64,000 bases of DNA from Rapana venosa (taxonomy: Eukaryota; Mollusca; Gastropoda; Neogastropoda; Muricidae). This document shows positions 43,535-53,876 of this stretch, piece by piece (position 1 is the stretch's first letter; each line of letters opens with the position of its first letter). The DNA lies in the NCBI GenBank assembly GCA_028751875.1, contig CM054145.1, positions 742,172 through 806,171 on the forward strand, in the 5' to 3' direction. The position numbers were made by a program, and so were the translations under genes. The notes beneath the pieces were generated by a model. The model was not told the DNA's origin, ran no database searches, and saw only the letters and a program-made list of their open reading frames with translations.

Positions 43535-44506
43535 GTACAGGAGATATAAATGTTAAATCTAAAGATGAAGCTCTATGAGTGGCAATATCTGGAATTCTGG
43601 TGACACTGCCATCAGTTAATAAGCAAAGGCAGGAATCAACATTCAAACTTCATTCTCTACAAAATGGTTACTAGATATTTTCTCACACTCTTTATCCCTA
43701 GAGGGGGCATGAGCATTAAAGTCGCCTGCAATTAGCCATTTTTCATCATCTTGAAGACAGTGTATCCATTCAGTGTTAGAAATATTACGCCCCTTGGGCA
43801 GATACACAGACACAACATTGAATATTAAATCCTCTGCAAACTTTACTCTTGCTGCACATGAATGTACATCAAGAACTTGGTCAGGCACCGGCGAAGAACA
43901 AGCATTATAATCTATCCCTTCTTGGATGTAAATTGCTGCACTAATTTTGGTAGCAGCATCAACTACTGATGTATAGGTGGATAATAGTAACCAGGTAATT
44001 TCACATTTGGGAAGTTTGCTCCTGGTTACACTGAGGGATTGCAATACGATAGCCTGATAGCGATTATCAGCAAGATGCTGGACTAAATAGGGCAAATTGG
44101 TGGAGACTGATCAAGCATTCCACTGTATATTTTAAGAGGATGTGATTGTTTTAAAGGCATTGTCATATACAAAATCTAAGCGACAAAATGAATGGATCAA
44201 CAACCAATAATTTAAAAGAATAACAAGAAATTCAAAACTATATAACAAGAATTTTACCAATCAGATCTAAATTAAGTACTTCTCAAACTTACAAGTCCAG
44301 TCTCTGTACAGATGAGAAACACGAAATCAATCAAGTACTAGCAGCTAATACAGATATCAGGGGAAAAAAATTACCAGATCACTACAGATATGTAGCTAGT
44401 TAATCATAAACAATATTAAGCGAGCTTTTTAAAATTGTAACACACACTTCACAATAGATTAACGTCTGATTCAGTGCTGAGCAACTGCTTCAAAGAAAGC
44501 AAAAAG

Positions 44507-46086
44507 TCACCAGTGAAAATAAGGCCTGCTCACAGGGGTACACCAGAAATTGTGGCTAGCGCTGTTCCTATACCAGAATTGTCTGGGGTAGTTTCTGGGA
44601 AAATGAGAGTGTTGTCTCCTAGGGTCAGCATAGTTGGCCTCTTGTATGTTGTTTTGAAGACAACCAGAGATCTTTCTTTTAGAAGTGGCAGCATAGCTAG
44701 ACTGTGAGAATACAGAATTTTTCCCAGAACCATTCACATGACGTTGGCTTTTTCCGGTGGGCTTCTTCCACAAGAGAGAATGCAGGTGTCGCCCCAAGTT
44801 TCCAGCAAGGACACTGGTTCCCCTGACTGAAGGATGAATAGAGTCCCTCATATATGTTCTAGAAGTGACTTTCAGGTTTTCATGACTCAAGAAAGAAGTG
44901 TTGTCATGGTCACAGATCTGTGAGAATGTGTAAGCATTAAACAGTTCTCTTTTTGCTTTCAGCTGGGGGACATTAAGAGGTGCCACTCTGCTTACAACCA
45001 CTGATGTTTTGGGCCACTTAGAGTGTACTGCCTTTGTGCATGAGACCAGAGATTGGCTACAGCATTTTGCATCTTTCTTCTTAAGGTCATTCATACCGGA
45101 ATGGAGAACTACTGCTTCAAAATGGTCATCTGCATCATAATCTTCCAACACTTTCATACAATCTTCAGTTGTCAATGTCTTTCTAGAAGTAGTATGAAAA
45201 CCATAGGAATTTCCAAGCCTTTTTCCGTCAATCTGGTTCATTACAGAATCATGCAGAATTAAGACAGCTGGTAGTTGTGAGCTGTCATTTTGATCAGATT
45301 CTGACTTTCCCACTGTGTTGCCAGGTACTGCAATATGGCCTTTAGTAAAGGGTTGGAGCATGTGCTGTTTTGTGGGGTTTTTGTTCTTGATGATTTTAGT
45401 TGGGGGATCGTTTTTGTTTCTGTTCCCTGCCTCTTGATTCTTTTCATCTGCACTCTTTTTGACGTCATGGGTGTTGACTTTAACACGTGGACTTTTCGTG
45501 ACGCCATTTTCTTCACCTCTGTTCTTTGTCTTTAAAAGAGGCCTCTTTTTGGTAGCAGGCATTTCTGATGTCACAATGTCAGCATAGGATGGAGCAGGAG
45601 TTATGTGGATGCTAGGGGGACCAGTTGAAGTGGCTGAATGTGAGCATGCTGTCTGGTGTTTTTGACATGGAACAGGCTCACCTGTTGGGTGGTAACTTTC
45701 CTTGTCAGCTGGTCTCCCTTCACAGCCTCTGTCAGTTCTGTCATCTGTCTCTGTCTGTCTTTTTCGGCAGTAGTAAACAGGTTGATAATTGAATGCAGCA
45801 GAAATGTGCATTCGCTGGCTTCTTCTGTCTGCTCACACAGGATTTTAGGCTGTTCTACATCAGCTGTTTGAGAAGCACGATCTTGATGGCGTCTAGATCT
45901 GGAACAATCATGCTCCTTACCATCTTCTGCTGATGTAGATTTCAGCTCTTCGACTATGTCAGCAAGAAAATCACTATTCACATGCCTTGTGACACACTGA
46001 AATTGACATTCTTGGTATCGCACTTCTGAACTTGAATTCCTTTTGTTTCTGAAGTTTTTGGAAAACACTGAACTGAAACGGAACAT
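44507..46086 (-). mobile_element. LINE ORF1 with SGNH/GDSL esterase-like domain
   Basis: Two overlapping minus-strand frames (46086-45601 and 45811-44507) form one ORF1 with a frameshift near 45700. The N-terminal part has a coiled-coil-like stretch (LLHSIINLFTTAEKDRQRQM). The C-terminal part shows SGNH hydrolase blocks in order: AVLILHDSVMNQID (Ser block), VVLHSGMNDLKKK (Gly/Asn block), and YMRDSIHPSVRGT (Asp-x-x-His block). Esterase-type ORF1 proteins are known in CR1-group LINEs. It lies directly upstream (minus sense) of the ORF2 starting at 44157, so I read both as one element of about 7.7 kb. The fact that ORF1 frame is long while ORF2 is badly broken is notable. Confidence 0.82.
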
Positions 46087-46182
46087 GTTACTGAATTTTT
46101 GGCTTTTTTAGCCTCTCTTTTGGGACATTTTGTCTTTCTTTTAGCTCAGATGAGTTTAGACGTTTGTCAAAGTGGCCATCTT

Positions 46183-46278
46183 TGTGTGTGTGTGTATGTC
46201 AAACAGTGTGTTTGTGTGTGTGTGTGTGTGTGTGGTGTGTGTGACACAGTGTGTGTGTGTGTGTGTGTGTGTGTGACA

Positions 46279-46342
<64 letters not shown>

Positions 46343-46344
46343 CA

Positions 46345-46378
<34 letters not shown>

Positions 46379-46408
46379 CACAGTGTGTGTGTTTGTGTGT
46401 GCATGCTG
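46183..46408 (+). repeat. (GT)n microsatellite with periodic GACACA breaks
   Basis: GT repeats are broken several times by the same GTGTGACACAGTGTG word, so the interrupting word has been duplicated together with GT blocks. A (GCT)6 tract follows at 46412-46429. 46430-46690 holds nothing recognised. Confidence 0.93.
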
Positions 46409-46695
46409 AAGCTGCTGCTGCTGCTGCTGATGATATTAGATGATGGGAAGGGTAGTGGGAGTTAGGGGGCACTTGATGAATGTGTTCAGTATAATGAATA
46501 TCTCTTGCTAAATAACATACAGTTCACAGAAAAGGGCTGACAATGATAAGAACAATAAACACAATGATAAAAATACATAAGAAATGCTTAAGTGACTTAC
46601 AAGCTTCCTTCTTGATTGACTGATGATATTCTATAGGACGTGGGTGTTGTGTGTGTTTTGCACGCGCATGCACACACGTGTGTTTGTGTGTGTGA

Positions 46696-46925
46696 AGTCA
46701 AGTCAAGTCAAAATGATCTTTATTGAGGGTAAAAGATTAAGTTTGCACAACTTTCTTTCATCCTGCCTTACAACAACAAAATCAAGAAAATTGACATTTA
46801 TATAAAAGCATTCAAAAGACAATGTTAATACATGTTGAAAAAACAAAAATATTTGAGGATTTTTCATTTTTATAAATCCAGACTCACAAAACATGATAAA
46901 ACAAAACCAAGATAGTATACCATAA
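46696..46925 (-). mobile_element. Possible LINE 3' end with (AAGTC)n tail
   Basis: GAAGTCAAGTCAAGTCAAAA at 46694 is the same tail type as at 31198 and 40923; the following sequence, read on the minus strand, would be LINE 3' UTR. No coding part is visible. Confidence 0.45.
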
Positions 46926-46929
46926 GCTC

Positions 46930-47225
46930 AAGTCATGTGTTTGTGTGTTGGTTGGTGTTTTTTTTAGTTTGTGTATGTGATGTGTGTGTGTGGTATGTGT
47001 GTGTGTATGTATGTGTGTGTTGTGTGTTGGTGTTTTTTTAGTTTGTGTTGTGATGTGTGTGTGTTGTGGTATGTGTGTGTGTGTATGTGTGTGTGTATGT
47101 TGTGTGTGTGTATGTATGTGTGTGTGACTCCCTAAGAAAGCAGAAGTGTATGGTGTGTGTGTGGATGAGGAAGTGTGGTGTGGTTGGTGGTGGTGGTGGT
47201 GTGTGTGTGTGGTGGGGTGCAGCCG
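46930..47225 (+). repeat. GT-rich tandem repeat before exon 4
   Basis: GTGTGTGTTGTGGTATGTGT-type units; GGTGTTTTTTTAGTTTGTGT occurs twice (about 46950 and 47028), showing a local duplication of about 80 bp. It runs to within 30 bp of the exon 4 acceptor. Confidence 0.85.
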
Positions 47226-47253
47226 TAGTGAAGGTGGGTGTGTGGTGTTGCAG

Positions 47254-47412
47254 GCTGCGGAAAGAGAGGAGGGAGGTGGAGGTGACGTTCAGCCTGGACT
47301 GGAACAGCTTCACTCCCTTTTTTGACTTTGACACCGACCTTCACCCTGCCGTCATGGCCGACGCCATTGCCCGCGAACGCTGGTCCCGGGAGTTCTTCAC
47401 CAACCTGCAGAA
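47254..47412 (+). CDS. Gene 2, fourth coding exon: PEP synthase-like
   Basis: 159 nt; acceptor GTTGCAG (AG 47252-47253); donor GTAGGT at 47413. It enters in phase 2 and leaves in phase 2. Encodes LRKERREVEVTFSLDWNSFT, then FFDFDTDLHPAVMADAIARE and RWSREFFTNLQK. FDFDTDLHP, AxAIARE-x-WSREFF are the strongest family landmarks in the window. GC-rich and well preserved in contrast to its repetitive surroundings. Confidence 0.9.
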
Positions 47413-47715
47413 GTAGGTGTCTGTGGAGTGGTGTGGTGGGGTAGCGCCAGTGTAGTGGTGGTTTGGGGATGTGATGCACTATGGAGTAGTGTAGTGTATG
47501 TCATGCAGTAGTGTAGTGTAATGCAGTGTAATAGTGTAGTGTAGTGTTCTGTGCTGCACTGCACTGCATTGTACTGCACTTTACTGTACTGTAGAGTAGA
47601 GTAGTGCTGTGTAGTGCAGTGTAATAGTGTAGTGTAGTGTAGTGTTCTGTGCTGCGCTGTACTGCATTGCACTGTACTGTACTATAGAGTAGAGAAGTGC
47701 TGTGTAGTGCAGTGA
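47413..47715 (+). repeat. Pentameric AGTGT / CACTG satellite after exon 4 donor
   Basis: Units GTAGT, GTGTA and CTGCA begin within 20-40 bp of the donor; two ~115-bp blocks (TAGTGTTCTGTGCTGCACTG and TAGTGTTCTGTGCTGCGCTG) are duplicates. Same pentamer style as 1550-3419 and 19197-20290. Confidence 0.88.
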
Positions 47716-47955
47716 AGCTTTGAGTGTTTCTGTGAGGTTAGGGATATATATTTTCCATGTTACTTTATGAGAATGATGATTTAATGTTATTTTTCCTGAT
47801 TTCACACATGTCTAAGTCATTTTACATTTTTCTCTTTTGTCAGTCTCAACTTCAGAAGCACTCCTGTATTGCTGTTTCTGTACTGTTCATAATTGATCTC
47901 ATCACCAGTCAGCCCAAACTCATTCTGTTATGAATACTGTTACACTCCAACATTC
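47716..47955. other. Intron 4, nothing recognised
   Basis: AT-rich unique sequence. Confidence 0.5.
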
Positions 47956-47959
47956 ACAG

Positions 47960-48644
47960 GGAACAATCAGTGTCAAGCTGTTCACAGGCCACCAGTTGTA
48001 GACAGCCCTGCACTGCTGTTAGGTCTTCTTCTCTTGTTCGCTTTTACACCGTCAGATGTGTCTGGGAGAAGAAATGGCAAGTCATTTCCAGCTCCTCTCG
48101 TGGGCCGTACAGCTTGGTTTGCAGGGTTATCTCCATCAGCCACACCATCTTCCTCAGGTCGCTGTATAGCGTGCACCTCTGAAGGATGTGCTCGCCAGTC
48201 TGGTTTTCTTTACCACAGGGGAGAAGGAACGAGTTTCAGCTTTGTGGACATGTGGTGATTTAGCCTGTTGTGCCCAGTGCGGAATCATGAATGATGACTT
48301 GTTCTTCTCTTTTGAGATGGTGGTTGTCTTTCTTTACTACTCTGGTTCAGGTCATTGACGTGATGATTGTCTTCTTTTCGTGGAAGGTGAGGCTGCTTTC
48401 GCACTGTTCTTTCTGTGCTCCCAGTTTCGCAAGTTCATCATCGGCCTGTTCGTTGCCAGGTATACCCCAGAGGGCAGGGCAGGGTTCCGTTGCAGTTGTT
48501 AAGTCACTGGGCTGATGTTCTGACCTGGTCTCAGCAGGACTGGACTCTGTGCTGATCGTGGTCAGTTCATCAGCAGATCTGCCTGCCACCCCAGCGAACC
48601 CATCGTTGATATTGAACAGATAGAAACAGCGGGGAGCCACAATT
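47960..48644 (-). pseudogene. LINE remnant: RNase H C-terminal region
   Basis: Minus strand reads ALWGIPGNEQADDELAKLGA (RNase H end with the His replaced region GIPGNE-x-AD), SSLTFHEKKTIITSM, then across frameshifts FRTGHNRLNHHMSTKLKL and a GKxxQTxEHxLQ-like zinc-binding segment. It is a different RNase H LINE family from 38375-44160. It is cut by the RTE insertion at 48645. Confidence 0.72.
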
Positions 48645-48914
48645 CTTCTTCTTATTCCTTATAGCTCCTAGCGGAGCATAGGGCCTCAACAGCGTCCCTC
48701 CACCTTCTCCTGTCTCTGGCAAGGGTCTTGGCCTCTTCCCATGTCAGGCTGGAGTCTCTCAGCTCACTATGCAGGCTTCTCCTCCAGGTCTGTTTGGGGC
48801 GCCCTCTCTTCCTTTTCCCCTGCGGGTTCCACTCGAGCGCTTGTCTGGTGATGTTGCCAGGCTCCTTCCGTAGGGTGTGGCCGACCCAACGCCACTTTCG
48901 CCGCCTTACTTGGA
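48645..48914 (-). mobile_element. Short RTE-like LINE insertion with 10-bp target duplication
   Basis: Minus strand encodes the RTE C-terminus: RKWRWVGHTLRKEPGNITRQ, GKRKRGRPKQTWRRSLHSEL, DRRRWRDAVEALCSARSYKE. Flanked by AGCCACAATT at 48635-48644 and 48915-48924. Nearly identical to 54590-54850. AAGAAGAAG tail at the 3' end. Confidence 0.87.
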
Positions 48915-48924
48915 AGCCACAATT

Positions 48925-49284
48925 GCAAGCAAGTTAAAACCTATGATTTGTGTTTGACCCCAAAGTTGAATTTTCTGTGTGTGGCCGCCACTGCAGTTTC
49001 CGATTTCTGGCAGTTTGGCTGTAACTAGCTCTAGGCTGACCAAGGTGCTGCTGTGTGTGAATGCAGGCATGACATATCACACTCCTGTAAAAACCCTGCG
49101 CACTTTTCAAGGAAGAGTAGGCCAGCTGTGACTGGTGTGGCTGATGGGACCAGACCTGACCTGCAGCTTGCTAACAGGAGAGGGATGGAGGGGCTCCACT
49201 GCTGTTTCTTGCCTGTGATGCCGTCAGAAACATGGTGTACAGTCAGTCATGGAGTGTAGTCATATGTGTCCATCCCCTTGGAGA
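48925..49284. other. Intron 4, nothing recognised
   Basis: Unique sequence after the RTE insertion; the first bases continue the interrupted LINE target. Confidence 0.5.
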
Positions 49285-49592
49285 TGCCTGGGGCCTGTCG
49301 GTATAAACAGCATCCCCACCTTCTGGAAATTCTGTGCTAGGAATTCCCTCTTTTCTATCACTTTCTTTATTTCTGCTTTGTTCACTTTTCTTCCTGTCAC
49401 CTCCTTCTTATATATTCTCTGCCTTCTTGGTCCTTTTTTTCCAGATAGATTTGAAATATAACAATTCTCTCTTATGCTGAAGTTGGATGCGCTGGGCCTG
49501 ATTTGTCAGGCGCTCAACGGCAGCGCAACACATTTTCACTCATATGACAGACAAAAAAAGTGCTGTCTGAGCATTTGAAGAAGAAGAGGATG
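49285..49592 (+). mobile_element. Dispersed repeat family D, copy 2
   Basis: Matches 25213-25556 over TATAAACAGCATCCCCACCT, TGTGCTAGGAATTCCCTCTT, TTGTCAGGCGCTCAACGGCA and the GAAGAAGAAGA end. Confidence 0.67.
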
Positions 49593-49780
49593 TGTCCATG
49601 CCAATGCAGTTGGCCACAGGATTGCCGAAGACATAGGAGAACTGCTACATGAATAATAGTTATTTCAAAATAACAGTGTCAGTTTGCTGGCACCGTGAAT
49701 ATAAGGCACAGCCTTTATCAGGATGCAGTGGCGAGGTGTCTGGCCTGTGCTGTGCTGTGCTATGTGTTGTGTGAAACTGG

Positions 49781-49816
<36 letters not shown>

Positions 49817-50230
49817 GGATTTTTTTAAAAGACCAAGTTTTTATTTTTAATTTTAGGTTGTGTTTTCTTTCCTCTTGCAGAACCTAGTTTGAGACTCAGA
49901 ATGAAATAGAGTGTACAAAGAGCTATAGAATGAAGTAGATTTTTTAAATTTTTGTCATTTGAAATAATACCAAAGTTATAATCTACATAAACATTGACAA
50001 TTAATTATTAAATAAATCGTGTACTACATCAGATTATCAATTCAAAACATTGCTATTCACTTCTTTTTTTTAAAAACTATTTCTTGCTTTCTTTTTTGTT
50101 TTTAATACATTTAAAAAAAAATCTTTTTGTTGTTACAAACACGTATTATCAATAGCAATAAACGTTAACTAGTAATAGTTGCATGTTCATGATTGCACTT
50201 CAATATTGTACATAACAAAGACATGACTTA
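49593..50230. other. Intron 4, AT-rich, with (CA)n
   Basis: A (CA)17 tract lies at 49781-49815. CTGTGCTGTGCTATG precedes it. Nothing else recognised. Confidence 0.6.
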
Positions 50231-51298
50231 CTTGACTTATGCCTCTTGGTTCCTTGGGGAACATAGGGCTACAACAACACCCCTCCAACGAACTCGGTTT
50301 TGGGAGATCCTCTTCAGCTCGGCCCATGTCATTCCGGCTGCCTTCGTTTCTTCGTCAACACTTCTGCGCCAGGTCTGTTTTGGTCGACCAACTTTCCGCT
50401 TCCCTTGTGGATTCCAGTCAAGGGCCTGTCTGGTGGCATTTGACGCAGGCTTGCGGAGTGTATGGCCGATCCATCCCCACTTCCTTTGTTTAATAATGGA
50501 CTCGATTGGGGTTTGTCTGGTCCTGTCCCACAGTTGTTTGTTGGATATGACTTCCGACCACCTGATGTTGAGGATGTTCCTGAGGCATTTGTTGGTAAAA
50601 GACTGGAGTTTGTGGGTGTTGGTTTTTGTTACCCGCCATGTTTCTGAGCCATAAAGTAGGACCGATTTGACACTGGTGTTGTAGATCCAAATCTTGTTTT
50701 GAAATGAGAGGGCTGTTGACCTCCAAATTGGCCGAAGGGTGTTGAAGGCATGACGGGCTTTGTTGATTCGGCTCTTGATGTCTTCATCTGTTGCCCCATC
50801 TTTACTGACGACACTGCCCAGGTAAATAAACTTGCTGACTTCCTTGATGGTTTCTTGCTGCAGTCGCACTGGGTCATGTGTTTTGTTGTTCACCCTCATG
50901 ACCTCCGTCTTCCCGATGTTGATTTGGAGGCCAGTCTTTTCAGCTTCGTCAGCAACACGACAAAGCTTCTCTTGTGCGTCTTGTTGCCTGTGGGAGAGAA
51001 GGCTGATGTCGTCTGCGAAGTCCAGGTCTTCCAGCTGCTTCATGAGGGTCCACTGTATGCCGGTTCTCCTGCTGCCTGCTGTGGCTTGCCGCATTATCCA
51101 GTCAACCACCAACAGGAAGATGGTTGGCAACAGCAGACAGCCCTGACGAACACCGGTCTGTACGGAGAAGGGTTCCGTCAGTTTCCCTTCATGGATGACT
51201 TGACAGGTGGCATCTCCATATAGCTGCTGGATGATGGTGATGAACTTTGGTGGAAAGCCATAGTGATGCATCAGTTGTATATAACAAGGAGATAGTGT
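50231..51298 (-). mobile_element. RTE-like LINE, RT domain to C-terminus (duplicate block A)
   Basis: A 1.05-kb open minus-strand frame: LMHHYGFPPKFITIIQQLYG, TGVRQGCLLLPTIFLLVVDW, LEDLDFADDISLLSHRQQ (catalytic FADD), [33 protein letters not shown] and the RRKWGWIGHTLRK-like and [19 protein letters not shown]-terminal blocks. The N-terminal RT and endonuclease are missing; the frame runs on into ATAC repeats, so it is not an intact gene. Confidence 0.9.
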
Positions 51299-51385
51299 GT
51301 ATACAGCATTCCTGCATGCATACATACATACATACGATGATACATACATACATACAGTGATACATACATACATACATACATACAC
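51299..51385. repeat. (ATAC)n microsatellite
   Basis: CATACATACATACGATGATA units. The same microsatellite occurs at 53478-53527 within block B. Confidence 0.92.
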
Positions 51386-51554
51386 AAACAATGGCATTTT
51401 ATACAGTACACCATTTACATACCATGCCATCTGAAGAATATTACATGAAGTGTTTGTCAGTTGCCATTCCTCCCTCCCCCATTACTGGGGGGCTTGTTGA
51501 TGGGATGTTTTGGGTTTTTTTGTCCGAAGCTGTGTCTCCTGATGTTTTATTCAT

Positions 51555-51705
51555 CCTTAAGGGACCAAACACAAACTCTCTCCCATCACATCACCTTCAA
51601 TAGAATTGGGCAATACGTCAATTCCTCTATCCACTGCTGTGAAATATCTTGAGGTTGTTATCGACAACACACTCTCCATGCAAAACTTCATCACCCAGAC
51701 CTGCC
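51555..51705 (+). mobile_element. Small L2/CR1-like LINE fragment
   Basis: The + strand reads LSTAVKYLEVVIDNTLSMQN and FITQTC, matching SNSVKYLGVVLDNTLSMKKF in the LINE at 29823-32635. It lies within duplicate block A; the block B copy is at 53705-53865. Confidence 0.78.
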
Positions 51706-52150
51706 TATTTCTTTCCAAAAAAACTTGAAAAATTCTACCGTGAACCCGTCTGTTCCTGGGCTTTGTCCATTTTTCATATTTCTTAGCGCACATCCTGCTT
51801 CTTCAATAGTGATTTTACCACCTAACTGCTGTTGTTCTTCTTCTTGTATTTGGGGTAGGTTTTTAACCACCTGTTCAATCTCACATGGTTCAGTGTTTCT
51901 CTTTCTGTAGAGACTCTCATAAAATGCTGTGACTTCTTTTTCAATATCTTTCTGGCTTTCAAATAACTGTATCATTTTCTGTTAATAGCTTTTGACATGC
52001 AATTACTGATGAAATTTCTTTTTTCTAGGTTACAGAAATATTTGGATATCTTTTCCCCATCAGCAATCCATCGTGCTTTGGATCTCAACAACACCCCCTC
52101 CATTCTCTTTATACGTATTTCTTCCAATTCATATATCCCACAACTTATTA
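51706..52150 (-). mobile_element. Tx1/L1-like LINE RT fragment
   Basis: Minus strand: AFYESLYRKRNTEPCEIEQV, GGKITIEEAGCALRNMKNGQ and SPGTDGFTVEFFKFFWKEIG, the RT N-terminal region of Tx1/L1-type LINEs, followed upstream by degraded sequence with KKNFISNC-like remains. It separates the two duplicate blocks. Confidence 0.8.
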
Positions 52151-52392
52151 CTGTAAATGTCTTATGGGAGAAGAATATATAACTTCAGCAACTGATATGA
52201 ATTGCTGGGAATCATATAAAACTTCATGAACAGTCAAATAATGTTTATGAATATCTAAATCTCTCCTTATATACTTGTTAAGAAGAATTGGGCAATCAAA
52301 CAATAAATGGTGGATTGAAAGAGGTCTAGAACAACAGCATGTTATTACAATATTTAGTAGTATTCCAGGCATTAAGTCTCATTTTATGTATT
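52151..52392 (-). pseudogene. LINE C-terminal fragment (HLLFDC motif)
   Basis: Minus strand: RPLSIHHLLFDCPILLNKYI and SVAEVIYSSPIRHL. The H-x-x-x-x-C zinc-binding segment is typical of the ends of RNase H LINE proteins. The IYSSPIRHL part recurs at 54525-54560. Confidence 0.65.
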
Positions 52393-53876
52393 GACTTATG
52401 CCTCTTGGTTCCTTGGGGAACATAGGGCTGCAACAACACCCCTCCAACAAACTCAGTTTTGGGAGATCCTCTTCAGCTCAGCCCATGTCATTCCGGCTGC
52501 CTTCGTTTCTTCGTCAACACTTCTGCGTCAGGTCTGTTTTGGTCGACCAACTTTCCGCTTCCCTTGTGGATTCCAGTCAAGGGCCTGTCTGGTAACATTT
52601 GACGCAGGCTTGCGGAGTGTATGGCTGATCCATCCCCACTTCCTGTGTTTAATAATGGACTCGATTGGGGTTTGTCTGGTCCTGTCCCACAGTTGTTTGT
52701 TGGATATGACTTCCCGGCCACCTGATGTTGAGGATGTACCTGAGGCATTTGTTGGTAAAAAACTGGAGTTTGTGGGTGTTGGTTTTTGTTACCCGCCAGG
52801 TTTCTGAGCCATAAAGTAGGACCGATTTGACACTGGTGTTGTAGATCCAAATCTTGTTTTGAAATGAGAGGGCTGTTGACCTCCAAATTGGCCGAAGGGT
52901 GTTGAAGGCGTGACGGGCTTTGTTGATTCGGCACTTGATGTCTTCATCTGTTTCCCCCATCTTTACTGACGACACTGCCCAGGTAAATAAACTTGGTGAC
53001 TTCTTTAATGGTTTCTTGCTGCAGTCGCACTGGGTCATGTGTTTTGTTGTTCACCCTCATGATCTCTGTCTTCCCGATGTTGATTTGGGAAAGGCCAGTC
53101 TTTTCAGCTTCGTCAGCAACACGACAAAGCTTCTCTTTGCATCTTGTTGCCTGTGGGAGAGAAGGCTGATGTCGTCTGCGAAGTCCAGGTCTTCCAGCTG
53201 CTTCATGAGGGTCCACTGTATGCCGGTTCTCCTGCCTGCTGTGGCTTGCCGCATTATCCAGTCAACCACCAACAGGAAGATGGTTGGCGACAACAGACAG
53301 CCCTGACGAACACCGGTCTGTACGGAGAAGGCTTCCGTCAGTTTCCCTTCATGGATGACTTGACAGGTGGCATCTTCATATAGCTGCTGGATGATGGTGA
53401 TGAACTTTGGTGGAAAGCCATAGTGATGCATCAGTTGTACATAACAAAGAGATAGCGTGTATACAGCATTCCTGCATGCATACATACATACATACGATGA
53501 TACATACATACATACATACATACATACACAAAGGCATTTTATGCAGTGCACCATTTACATACCATGCCATCTGAAGAATATTACATGAAGTGTTTGTCAG
53601 TTGCCATTCCTCCCTCCCCCATTACAGGAGGGTTTGTTGATGGGATGGTGGGGTTTTTTGTCCGAAGCTGTGTGTCTCCTGATGTTTTATTCATCCTTTA
53701 GGGACCAAACACAAACTCTCTCCCAGCACAACAGCTTCATTAGAATTTGGCAATGCGTCAATTCCTCTATCCACTGCTGTGAAATATCTTGAGGTTGTTA
53801 TCGACAACACACTCTCCATGCAAAACTTCATCACCCAGACCTGCCTATTTCTTTCCAAAAAAACTTGAAAAATTCT
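52393..53876 (-). mobile_element. Duplicate block B: RTE-like LINE, ATAC repeat and L2 fragment
   Basis: About 1.48 kb matching 50231-51737 in the same order: the RTE RT/C-terminal region (52400-53440, with the same ADDISLLSHRQQ), the (ATAC)n tract, the 53531-53700 spacer and the L2-like fragment. Block B has more frameshifts. Both end in AAAAAACTTGAAAAATTCT. Confidence 0.88.

Larger units (their letters stand above)
38375..44160 (-). mobile_element. RNase H-bearing LINE, ORF2 (endonuclease, RT, RNase H), broken
   Basis: Minus-strand ORF2, read from about 44157 down. An endonuclease start IQWNA, then broken, with LIAGDFNAHAPSRDKE at about 43700; a linker WWTPASEKAVKHKHVMYK near 42600; RT N-terminal region at 41354-40953 (SLSNKKTSVGLDVVSNEML); RT core at 40063-39494 with MGLPQGSVKAPVLFNILLHD, where the expected YADD segment is deleted; C-terminal region; RNase H at 38923-38375 with IFTAELIAILMAL, LCVDSKSALYALKS and FCWVPSHVGFLPNEWADRAA, keeping Glu, Asp, His and Asp. 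Later insertions interrupt it: a SINE-C, a piggyBac-like element, an RTE fragment, and an unrecognised segment. It is I/Nimb-like by domain order (inferred) and no longer autonomous. Confidence 0.85.

Noticed and set aside
50237..51430. A 397-codon open frame as a host gene
   Set aside because: It is the RT and C-terminal part of an RTE-like LINE with FADD and GRPKQTWRR motifs, and its N-terminus is read from an ATAC microsatellite.
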